A program made the translations under genes and the position numbers. From VXOI01 sp965197575 (GTDB taxonomy: Bacteria; Chloroflexota; Dehalococcoidia; Lucifugimonadales; UBA3495): a DNA stretch of 64,000 nt. Shown here one piece after another: positions 50,506-58,939 of the stretch (positions within the stretch are counted from its first letter, which is position 1; each line of letters opens with the position of its first letter). The stretch spans positions 4,588,001-4,652,000 of the forward strand of contig OZ240214.1 in the NCBI GenBank assembly GCA_965197575.1. The letters run 5' to 3'. Below the pieces are notes generated by a model, which made no database searches, was not told where the DNA came from, and saw only the letters and a list, made by a program, of their open reading frames with translations.

Positions 50506-53500
50506 ACATCCTCCACGCAACAACCGACCCGGACCTGCTGACCCGGCTGCGGGAGATGCTGGGCAGCGCGGCCCGCGCCGACATCGCCGTGGGCTACCTC
50601 TTCGTCTCCGGCTTCGCCCAGGTGGCCGACAAGATCTCCCGCCTCCGGAAGACCCGCATCCTGGTGGGCCGCACCGACCGGCCCACGCTGGAAGCGGTCG
50701 CCGCCGGCCTGTACCAGACCGGGCCGCTGCGGGCCAAGCTGGACGCCGACCGCATCATCTCCCGCAGCCAGCGGAGGGACATCGCCGCCCATGCCTCTTC
50801 CGGCATCGCGGAGAACGTGGCCGCCCTGCCCCAGACGGACGAAACCCAGAACGCCGTGGAACAGATGCGCCAGTTGGTGGCCTCCGGCCTCATGGAGATA
50901 CGGACCTACCCCCGTGAGTTCCTCCACGCCAAGGCCTACCTCTGCTGGTACGAAGGCCACGCCGAGCCGGGGGCCGCAATCGTCGGCTCCTCCAACTTCA
51001 CATTGGCCGGCTTCACCGGCAATACCGAACTCAACGTCCGCATCACCGGGGACGCCGACATGGCGGAGCTTTCCCGCTGGTTCGAGGCCCTCTGGGCGGA
51101 CTCGGTGGACATCAGCGACCAGGTGACCCGGGTCCTGAACGACAGTTGGGCCGTCAAGCAGTACCCGCCCTACCTGGTCTACCTGAAGGCCCTGTACGAG
51201 CTCCACGGCAGGGAGCTGGACAGCGGCGAGCCGCTTCCGCTGGAGCCCGCCCGGCAGGAGAACCTCGCCAACTTTCAACTGGACGCGGTGCGCCGCGGGC
51301 TGGACATGGTCCGCAACCACGGCGGCTGTTACATCGCCGACGTGGTGGGCCTGGGCAAGACCTTCATCGGCGCCGAGCTGCTCAGGCAACTGCGCCAGAG
51401 CTACCCCAACGAGGGCAACCCCCTCATCATCTGCCCGGCCGGACTGGTCCCCATGTGGGAAGGGTTCAACGAGCGTTACCAACTCGGCGCGGCCGTACTC
51501 TCCCAAAGCCGCATCGCGGCACCGCCCCAGTTGGTCTTCAACCCTGAGACCGAGGACTACGAGGAAGCTGATTCCAGCCAGCACGGCATCCTACTGGCCG
51601 AAGAGTATCCCCAAAGGGGACCGGTACTGGTCGACGAAGCTCATGGCTTCCGGAACGACAACCAGCGCTCGCGCGGCCTCCGGGACTACCTGGAGAGGGG
51701 AGACCACAAGGTCATCCTGCTGAGCGCGACACCTCAGAACCTGGGCCCGCGGGACATCTACCGGCAGATCAGCCTGTTCATGGACGAGAGGGACCACGGC
51801 CTGCCCATCGAACCTCTGGCGCTTGAGGACTACATCGCCAGCGCCGCCTGCTGGCAGGAGTACCGCGAGGATGCTGACGCCTATGCACAGGAACTCGCCG
51901 AGTATCTGAAGAATGGCGGCGAGGGTCCAAAGCCGGTGGAACCGTCAAGGCCCGACACGCCTCCAGCGGACATAGCCGAGGTCCTGACCCCCATCTTCAT
52001 ACGCCGACGCCGCAAGGACATCACCGAACTGTACGGGGACACCGCGACCATCCGCGGAGAGCCCATCTCATTCCCCGAACCGAAGCTGGAGAACCTGGAA
52101 TACCGGCTGGACCGGGTCTACACCAAGGCGGGCGATTTCAGAGACCTGCTAGAGACCCTCGGACAGTACAAGGCGGTCCGTTACAGCCCCACCGAGTATC
52201 TGAAGTCGGGACACCATGACAGCCAGGAGTACGCCGGGCTGTTCCGGGCACGGGGGCGCATCGCCGGGATGATAAGGCACCTGCTGCTCAAGCGAATGGA
52301 GTCAAGCATCGCCGCGTTCCGCTCCACGCTGGAGTCACTGATAAACAGCAACCAGAGCTTCACGGCGGCGCTCGAATCCGGCTATGTGCCGGTGGGAAGC
52401 GTGGCGACCCGCCTGCTTGCGGGCCAGAACTTCGACCCACAGGAGGCCTTGGACATTCTGGGAAAGGAAGAGACCCGACACAGGAGGCAGCACACGTTCA
52501 ACGCCGATGACTTCGAAGTGGAACGCTGGACCGAAGACCTGGACAACGACTACTCGATACTGTGGGACTTGGCGGACAGGGTATCCGACATCAGCCCGGC
52601 CGATGATGACAAGCTGGAAACCCTTAAAGCCTTCCTGAAACGCCCCGAAGTCGCGGGGGAGAAACTCCTCATCTTCAGCGAGGCCGAGACCACGGTGGAC
52701 TACCTGCACCGTGAACTCAACCCCGGCAGTGAGGACAGGACCATCGACCACCTGAGCGGCAGCCGCCGAGACGTGGCCACCGGCATCATCAGGCGGTTCG
52801 CACCCAACGCCAACCCGGCTGGGAGCCAACCTCCACGAGGCCCCGAAATCCGTGTGCTGATCGCCACCGACGTGGTCTCGGAAGGCCAGAACCTGCAGGA
52901 CTGCGCCCGTGTGCTGAACTACGACCTGCACTGGAATCCGGTGCGCCTGATCCAGAGGTTCGGGCGCGTTGACCGAATCGGCTCGCCCTACGACCAGATT
53001 CACCTGCACAACATGCTGCCCGACATGGAACTGGACGAGACCCTGGGTCTCACGGACCGTTTGGGAGACAGGATCCAGGCCATGCACGACATCATAGGCC
53101 TGGACAACAAGGTCCTGTCCGAGTCGGAAAAGCTAAACCCCACGGGCCTCGGCAGGATCTACGACGACCGGGAGCTCCCGGAACTCGACGATGAGTTCGA
53201 TGAGCTGACGGCAAACCAGCGAGCCATATCGCTGCTGCAACGCATCAGGGACAATGAGCCGGGCCTCTGGAAGACCATCACCGAGCTTCCGGACGGCATC
53301 CGGTCGGCCCTGACCGCTCAGGGCAACACACCCGCCGGTGTAGACCAGCCGAAAGCCGGGGAAAGCATCGTGATGATGGCCACAATAGACACCGTCCGTT
53401 GCTATGCTGTGGGAGATGACCTAGCGCCGCGGCCGATCAGACCAGCCCAGTTCGTCAGCGGGGCGGAATGCCCGCCTGGGACACCGCCCCAGCCTCTGCC

Positions 53501-53882
53501 GGGGAACACCAACCGGAGAGTCAATGCCGCCTCGGAACTGTTCCAGCAGGACCTGAGCCGCATCCTGGGCAGCAACAGGCGCAGGACCGCAGGCAACCTG
53601 AGAAACCGGCAGTTTATCCGGCGTCAGCTAAACGGCGTGCCGGAAGAGATAGCAACACCCCAGAGGGTGGACACGCTGAGACGTGTGTTCACCGACGACC
53701 TGCCCACGGTGGTGGAGAACGAAATTTCCGAACTGAGGCGGCTTAACCTCGGGGGGCGCGAACTGGTGCTGAGGCTTGAACTGCTACAGGAACGCTACCG
53801 GCTGAACCCTGCTGATCAGAGCGATGAAGGTACTATCCAACACCAGACCACACGCATCGTCTGCTCAGACGGCCTCCTGTAA
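50502..53882 (+). CDS. PLD-nuclease / SNF2-helicase fusion protein
   Basis: A 1126-residue protein. Residues 1-200 form a phospholipase-D-like domain with HAKAYLCWYEGHAE and IVGSSNFTLAGF (one HKD-type half, near 142 and 163), possibly dimeric. The helicase has Walker A VVGLGKTFIG (near 282), DEAH near 378, SATPQNLGPRD and, in the C-terminal RecA domain, TDVVSEGQNLQDC and QRFGRVDRIGS (near 817). The last 250 residues have no known fold. This architecture is close to DISARM DrmD or other SNF2-type restriction translocases but carries its own nuclease. It may cut unmethylated DNA while the upstream methylase protects the host. Confidence 0.82.
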   Translation: MNILHATTDPDLLTRLREMLGSAARADIAVGYLFVSGFAQVADKISRLRKTRILVGRTDRPTLEAVAAGLYQTGPLRAKLDADRIISRSQRRDIAAHASSGIAENVAALPQTDETQNAVEQMRQLVASGLMEIRTYPREFLHAKAYLCWYEGHAEPGAAIVGSSNFTLAGFTGNTELNVRITGDADMAELSRWFEALWADSVDISDQVTRVLNDSWAVKQYPPYLVYLKALYELHGRELDSGEPLPLEPARQENLANFQLDAVRRGLDMVRNHGGCYIADVVGLGKTFIGAELLRQLRQSYPNEGNPLIICPAGLVPMWEGFNERYQLGAAVLSQSRIAAPPQLVFNPETEDYEEADSSQHGILLAEEYPQRGPVLVDEAHGFRNDNQRSRGLRDYLERGDHKVILLSATPQNLGPRDIYRQISLFMDERDHGLPIEPLALEDYIASAACWQEYREDADAYAQELAEYLKNGGEGPKPVEPSRPDTPPADIAEVLTPIFIRRRRKDITELYGDTATIRGEPISFPEPKLENLEYRLDRVYTKAGDFRDLLETLGQYKAVRYSPTEYLKSGHHDSQEYAGLFRARGRIAGMIRHLLLKRMESSIAAFRSTLESLINSNQSFTAALESGYVPVGSVATRLLAGQNFDPQEALDILGKEETRHRRQHTFNADDFEVERWTEDLDNDYSILWDLADRVSDISPADDDKLETLKAFLKRPEVAGEKLLIFSEAETTVDYLHRELNPGSEDRTIDHLSGSRRDVATGIIRRFAPNANPAGSQPPRGPEIRVLIATDVVSEGQNLQDCARVLNYDLHWNPVRLIQRFGRVDRIGSPYDQIHLHNMLPDMELDETLGLTDRLGDRIQAMHDIIGLDNKVLSESEKLNPTGLGRIYDDRELPELDDEFDELTANQRAISLLQRIRDNEPGLWKTITELPDGIRSALTAQGNTPAGVDQPKAGESIVMMATIDTVRCYAVGDDLAPRPIRPAQFVSGAECPPGTPPQPLPGNTNRRVNAASELFQQDLSRILGSNRRRTAGNLRNRQFIRRQLNGVPEEIATPQRVDTLRRVFTDDLPTVVENEISELRRLNLGGRELVLRLELLQERYRLNPADQSDEGTIQHQTTRIVCSDGLL

Positions 53883-54056
53883 GCGCCTTCCGGCGGCCCA
53901 TGCCATCGACCGAGCGACTCGGTCAGTTCGCAAACACTCGTGTTACGATAACTGTTGGACGTCAAACGGGCACTCGACGAACTCCGGCTTATTCAGAATA
54001 TGGGCCCCTTCCAACGACGTGCTTGGCGTCAAACGACTAGGGAGAGAACTTGCACG

Positions 54057-55091
54057 ATGAAAAAATGCTGGATTTGCAACCAGTGTTACGACGACCTGTC
54101 TGAAGAACACATCATACCTCGCCACTTCGGAGGAAGCGTATCTACGGAAGACTTTTCATGTGAGAAATGCAACCAAGATATGGGCAAGGTCGAACAAAAA
54201 CTCAATCAGATCAGCGTTCTCATGCACAACCTAGATAGCGCTGACGGAGAACCAAAGACTGTCACTCCGCTGCGAGGGTCACGGAACCGGGAAACGAAGT
54301 GGTCTTATGGCGACGACCCATCCATCCAACTATCCACCACTGGACATGTACAGTCAGACGGGTGGGAGCGGCCACCAGGCAAAATTGCATCCGGCGATAA
54401 GATATGGATACCAGGGCAAATACCCATAAATCTGCCAAAACAAGATGTCCACACAAGTATGTTGAAGGCAATAGTGGCGCTTGTATGCCATGTTGGCATG
54501 CCGAAACACCTATTTGAGACCCCTCTGGCATATCTGTCAGGCGACCACAACGTTCTTAAAGACATGCAACCTACAGACCTTTGCCTCGCGCCCCGCGAAA
54601 TATTCGCCCGGGTCTGGATACTGGCCCCACCAACAAGGCAGACCATGACCATATATGGCGCTGTCGTCTACGGGCCGATAAGCAATATTTATAGGCTCTG
54701 TACAGATTTAGAACCCATCGGTCCCTTCTGCTGTGAACTAAGGGCATACTCCCGCCAGTGTCAGTCTCACTTCGAGCAGACCAATTACATGAAATGGCTG
54801 TCAACAACCCTTGAAGAACTGGGACCTAGGTCCCAGTTTGACTACGTTGGCCGCATTGGACCTTTCATGGAAAAACGATCCCGTAACAGCGGTCTGGTGG
54901 CACTGGAAGCATCGCCATCTAGTGTGTCTTTGGGGGTTCCACAAATTTATGCGCCAATGGACCCCCTTGAACTAACACATGGACTAGCTAACCGCTTTGG
55001 AAACTGGCTGAGATCAACTTTGTCAGAGGAAAGCCACGCCAGATTTCTGGCAGATGTCAGAAAATTGGATACGACCCACCAGCAGGGGTGA
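54057..55091 (+). CDS. HNH-endonuclease-type protein
   Basis: A 344-residue protein. The first 45 residues have CWICNQCYDDLSEEHIIPR then FGG and CEKCN, a zinc-bound HNH core with paired cysteines and the DH-like EEH. The remaining 300 residues have no recognised domain. ATG at 54057 follows the GGGAG-like region at 54040, and the reading frame upstream of it is poor. It lies 174 bases after the helicase gene and ends at a hairpin terminator, so it may be part of the same locus or an independent defence gene. Confidence 0.72.
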   Translation: MKKCWICNQCYDDLSEEHIIPRHFGGSVSTEDFSCEKCNQDMGKVEQKLNQISVLMHNLDSADGEPKTVTPLRGSRNRETKWSYGDDPSIQLSTTGHVQSDGWERPPGKIASGDKIWIPGQIPINLPKQDVHTSMLKAIVALVCHVGMPKHLFETPLAYLSGDHNVLKDMQPTDLCLAPREIFARVWILAPPTRQTMTIYGAVVYGPISNIYRLCTDLEPIGPFCCELRAYSRQCQSHFEQTNYMKWLSTTLEELGPRSQFDYVGRIGPFMEKRSRNSGLVALEASPSSVSLGVPQIYAPMDPLELTHGLANRFGNWLRSTLSEESHARFLADVRKLDTTHQQG

Positions 55092-55170
55092 ACCATTCCC
55101 ATCGCTGTGAGGCAAAAATTCAACCAATCGCCATCCTGCTACTCACCCGGATGTGGGCCATGCCGACGTA

Positions 55171-55191
55171 GAGAACCCTCTTCGGGTTCTC
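55171..55191 (+). terminator. Intrinsic terminator after the HNH gene
   Basis: GAGAACCC, loop TCTTC, GGGTTCTC, followed by TTGTTGT. An eight-pair stem with a U-rich tail, 80 bases after the HNH stop codon. Confidence 0.72.
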
Positions 55192-55647
55192 TTGTTGTAA
55201 AGAGCCTGTCTGACCTCTCCAGAACTCAGATCAGACCTCACCACTTGGATCAAACCACGCGACATCAGGACAAGACTAAGCCCATAGCAAATTCCTGCTC
55301 ATCCAGCTTTCCCACATGCCGGAACAAGCCACCGGACCGCCTCCAGATACGCCATGACCGATCTTCGGCACCTGTGCAGCATGCCGCCACGCCGAAACTA
55401 TGCCAGCGCCCTCTGTGCAATATTGGCCCGGCCAGCCGAAACCACCCCACGGCATTTTGCACAGCCTTAGCTACGCGGGCAATATGCTCCTACTATCCCA
55501 TCCGTTAATCGATACTTTCACCCCGAGTATCCTCCCGGCCTGTGCCTCTCCCCGCCTACGGCCGGGACACTTCACCGAATGGACAGCCTGTAAGACCGCA
55601 GACTACACCGGAACAACTAACTTACGGGGGTCAAAGAGCCTGCCAAA
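55192..55647. other. Non-coding stretch
   Basis: No supported gene. Several short frames exist with no ribosome site or homology. Part may be the decayed N-terminal region of the serine-recombinase fragment that follows, but the catalytic-domain motifs are not found here. Confidence 0.4.
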
Positions 55648-56430
55648 ATGGGCATAACTCCCCAAATCCGCAAGCTGCGACGGTTCCAAGGACTTGACGG
55701 AATCGCAATCCGTAAACGAACATATTATGCAGGAGCCAACAGAGAGGCCATGTACTTGACAAGAATCCCCCAGGACATCCGCCTTGCGCTCGCCGGACTG
55801 GCCTACTGCGCCAACTGCCACGCCGCAATGGTACGCCTGGGTCCGAACTACACCTGCCCCACCAGGGGGAACCTGACGCCGGACAGCTGCCCGGACAGCA
55901 CCATCAACGCTGACCGGCTCCTGAGACTGGTGGTCAGCCAGTCCGTCAACGCCGTGATGATCGACCCGACCATCAGGAAGGCGACGGAGATCATCCAGAA
56001 AGGTGCGGAGGAAACGTCCGCCCGACTGCGGGAGCACCTAGACGAGACCGAGTTCGCCATAGGGGAACTGGACAAACGCAAGGACGACCTCTTCACAGTG
56101 GACAGGGAGACCGGCAAGGTCACAGCCCCTCTGAAAGAATCGCTCGACATTGTCAACAAGACGATAGCACTGGCATTCGAGGCCGGCACCACACGCAGGG
56201 AGATCGACGCCCAAGCCTTTATAAGCGACGAGGACCGCATCCGGGCCAACGCCCTGGACGTGGACACCTACCTGGACGAGGCAAACCCCCGGCAGACCAT
56301 CGAGTTTATAGAGAACATCGTGGAGTCCGTAGGAGTCGGCCCCAAGCACATCTCCATCAACTACAAGTTCCCCATACCGTCCGAAGAACACCCAGAGGGG
56401 AGACTCACCGACGTGGTCCCGAGGCCTTAA
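55648..56430 (+). pseudogene. Large serine recombinase fragment (C-terminal part)
   Basis: The frame codes for the recombinase zinc-ribbon (CANCHAAMVRLGPNYTCPT then CPDSTINADRLL) and the long coiled-coil region (DETEFAIGELDKRKDDLF), ending in PRQTIEFIENIVESVGVGP, as in the C-terminal half of large serine integrases. The catalytic and DNA-binding domains are absent, and only about 40 residues precede the zinc ribbon. It is a relic or a separately translated C-terminal piece. A full recombinase of a different type occurs at 58940. A GC-rich hairpin lies about 140 bases after the stop. Confidence 0.65.
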
Positions 56431-56721
56431 GGCGGCCAGACCGGCGAGGCCGCGGACCGGCCCGGAAACTCCAACTCCCAGACAAACAACTCCGCCTGAC
56501 AACCGGACGCCGCAGCACCGGCACACACTTCCCACTCAGACTTCCCGGAGAAACCCGGCACGGGGCCTTCCCCGGATGCCGGGGAGCTCCTAAATTAGGG
56601 CGAGCCCATGTTTAGGGGATGATGGTCGGAACCGTCCAGTGGGTTCAACCAATTCGACTCAAATTAACCTGAAACCGCGTGGGTTGTCACTTTGCCCTGG
56701 CGGCCTTATGAGACTGCATGC

Positions 56722-57708
56722 TCATGTCTTCCGTTTGATGATGTCGATCGTCTTCGTCTGAATCGACCGTAGCAGAGTGCCGTCTATCCGGTCCACGCCG
56801 CGGTGTGCAATCAGATTTCGATGGTCGCCTTCGTCGCTCAAGCCTTCTTGATGCCCCAGTTGAAGACCCGGGCGACACTGCTCCCCGAACTTTTCGAGCC
56901 GGTCGTAGAGTTGCAAATACCAGAGCCTCCAATACGCGTGGTCCCTGGTTTCGTCTAGCTGTAAAACCTCGGTCAGTTCCTCCAACGACACACCGAAGTT
57001 GGGTCTACGGCCCTGTTGGGCCCCACTATACGGTGCTTGCATACTCTTCTCGATCTGTGAAGCAAGTGCTGCAGCAGCACCAGCCCTGTTCGCCACTTCT
57101 TTAGCGTCTATAGGTGTAGTGACTGTGACCGTGGGTTCACTGAGCTTTACTCTATACGGGTGGACACATTGCCCATCTTCCGCTCTGTAACAACGGGTGT
57201 TGAAGCACGGTTCCATTCCGTTGGTTATGCCGAACTCGCCTCGTACCGCTGTCAGAACAGCGTTAATCGTCCGCATCCTCTCGTTGGGATTGGGCGTATA
57301 GGGCTCGCCGCACTCGACCAATAAGAATCTTTCAACGCCGTCGGAGCCGATCCTCCGGCATTGCCCGTCTACCGCGGCAAATGAGTTCAGGTCCTCTTTG
57401 AATTGAATTACGAGGTAGAGAGGCACCTCAGCATCTGGCGCCGGCGCTGGACATGCCTCGTCCAGCGCAAGCTGGAAATTGTCCTCGAACTCAAACTGGT
57501 CAGATATGCCTTCGTCTCTCAGGTAGGCGAAGGGGTCGACGACCACTGAGGCTCTGAATTCCGGCTCGTCGAATATGATGCACGCGGCGGTCTTGGGCTC
57601 CTTTACCTTCAGGCGCGGGATTTGGTAAACGATGGTACGCATGTACTCGACCAGATGGCAAGGAAAATCGGCGCCTATCATTCTGGCATACCATATCGTG
57701 ATCGGCAT
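56722..57708 (-). CDS. Hypothetical protein
   Basis: A 328-residue protein from ATG at 57708 (GGAGA upstream): MPITIWYARMIGADF. The N-terminal half has strand-rich segments (RTIVYQIPRLKVKEPKTAACIIF), later MRTINAVLTAVRGEFG and CFNTRCYRAEDGQC with scattered cysteines, and a C-terminal helical part with EELTEVLQLDETRDHAYW. It resembles hypothetical proteins of integrative elements but I recognise no domain. It is divergent from the XRE/recombinase pair. Confidence 0.55.
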   Translation of the reverse strand: MPITIWYARMIGADFPCHLVEYMRTIVYQIPRLKVKEPKTAACIIFDEPEFRASVVVDPFAYLRDEGISDQFEFEDNFQLALDEACPAPAPDAEVPLYLVIQFKEDLNSFAAVDGQCRRIGSDGVERFLLVECGEPYTPNPNERMRTINAVLTAVRGEFGITNGMEPCFNTRCYRAEDGQCVHPYRVKLSEPTVTVTTPIDAKEVANRAGAAAALASQIEKSMQAPYSGAQQGRRPNFGVSLEELTEVLQLDETRDHAYWRLWYLQLYDRLEKFGEQCRPGLQLGHQEGLSDEGDHRNLIAHRGVDRIDGTLLRSIQTKTIDIIKRKT

Positions 57709-57951
57709 TGGTATCTCTCCAATCGAGGGCATCGTAGTATCTGGTTTCAACCAAGGACTCCACCCGTCAGGGACACTGCCTAGAACCGGTCGGTGGTGGC
57801 CACCGGGGGTTGCTGCTCCTCCACTCGCTCGGGACGGTCAGCCGAGTTGATGTCGCAGAAGCGGCACTCCCCGACGCTGGCCACCCCAGTCTGTGGTATA
57901 TAGGCCTCGACAATAGCCTAAATTAGACACAGCCGGAACCCCCCATCCCGG

Positions 57952-58347
57952 TTAGAAGAACGGGATAACATCACCCCAGGAGGCCTCCGCCTCTCCACCG
58001 TCATCCACCTTCTCCTCATCCGCTTGGCTGTCCAAAAGAACCACGGCCTCCGGCCTGCCAACCTCCGCAGATTCCACAAACTCGAGGGCGAGAGGCTCAG
58101 ACCCGGATAATATGCGGTGATCGCCGTCGGACGGCGGCCGGTCGTCCTGTTCAACGCCCAAAGCATCCACATCGTACGCGTAGCTGTTCGCGGCGATACC
58201 TTCCTCCAAGTCCTTCCTGTTGCGCGCAGCAATCATCCTGGAAAGGGATCGGGCCACCTCCGGCGGCAACCAGCTGTCCACGTCTGCCAGGTCTATTTTG
58301 CTATATGTTTCGTTGTCTCCACCAGAGTTTGCCTTCCCAGTTTTCAT
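57952..58347 (-). CDS. Acidic hypothetical protein
   Basis: A 131-residue, strongly acidic protein: SKIDLADVDSWLPPEVARSLSRMIAARN at the start and a tail rich in Asp and Glu. It could be a DNA mimic or a partner of the adjacent regulator, but this is only a guess from charge. It is divergent from the XRE gene (spacing about 110 bases), so the intergenic DNA may hold two promoters. The 57709-57951 gap ends in a short Cys-containing frame (CRFCD) that I cannot support. Confidence 0.5.
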   Translation of the reverse strand: MKTGKANSGGDNETYSKIDLADVDSWLPPEVARSLSRMIAARNRKDLEEGIAANSYAYDVDALGVEQDDRPPSDGDHRILSGSEPLALEFVESAEVGRPEAVVLLDSQADEEKVDDGGEAEASWGDVIPFF

Positions 58348-58456
58348 TCTGTTACACTATGAGCCGAGCCTGTAAACCCGCGCATCCATCCTTCTCTATT
58401 CGGCATAGCACCGTATCTCATTGTACCTACAATACTACCACAAAGGCAACGGCCAA

Positions 58457-58930
58457 ATGACACAGCAGAATGATTCGCCAGCCAATCAACTACTGGAAGA
58501 ATCTCCGGAACCGGACCACGGTGAGGACGAAGGGGCCGGCAGACGGCAGAGGCCTCCCATCGGAGAACTCCTCAGAAGCCTCCGCGGGAACCGGACCCTC
58601 CGGGAGGTGGAGAGAGGAGCGGGCATACCCAACTCCTACTTGTCCAACGTGGAAAGCGGAACAAAGAGACCGGGGCTGAAAACCCTCTCAAAGCTCGCTG
58701 ATTACTTCGGAGTGCCCTTGGACGAACTGCTTGAGGTCGCCGGTCTGCCCCACCGGAAGAGCATCGATGAGAAAGCAATGTCGGCGCTCGATATACACAG
58801 GGCCTTCGACTTCCTCATGGCCGACCCGGCACTGGGACAGTACGAGAGGCCATCGGACCGGCTGTCCACCGATACCCGACGGTTCATCGTCCAGCTCTAC
58901 GAACACTTCACCGGAAAGCGCCTTCTTTAG
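58457..58930 (+). CDS. XRE-family helix-turn-helix regulator
   Basis: A 157-residue protein starting MTQQNDSPAN. The helix-turn-helix is LRSLRGNRTLREVERGAGIPNSYLSNVESGT and is followed by KTLSKLADYFGVPLDELLEVAGL, as in phage-type repressors. The final 60 residues are helical. The gene ends 9 bases before the large recombinase, so it is likely its transcriptional regulator, controlling integration and excision. No operator is resolved. Confidence 0.78.
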   Translation: MTQQNDSPANQLLEESPEPDHGEDEGAGRRQRPPIGELLRSLRGNRTLREVERGAGIPNSYLSNVESGTKRPGLKTLSKLADYFGVPLDELLEVAGLPHRKSIDEKAMSALDIHRAFDFLMADPALGQYERPSDRLSTDTRRFIVQLYEHFTGKRLL

Positions 58931-58939
58931 GAGACAGGT

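Noticed and set aside
44483..53882. Complete DISARM or BREX system
   Set aside because: drmA, drmB and drmC are missing, as are pglZ, brxC and brxL. Only the methylase and SNF2-type parts resemble those systems.
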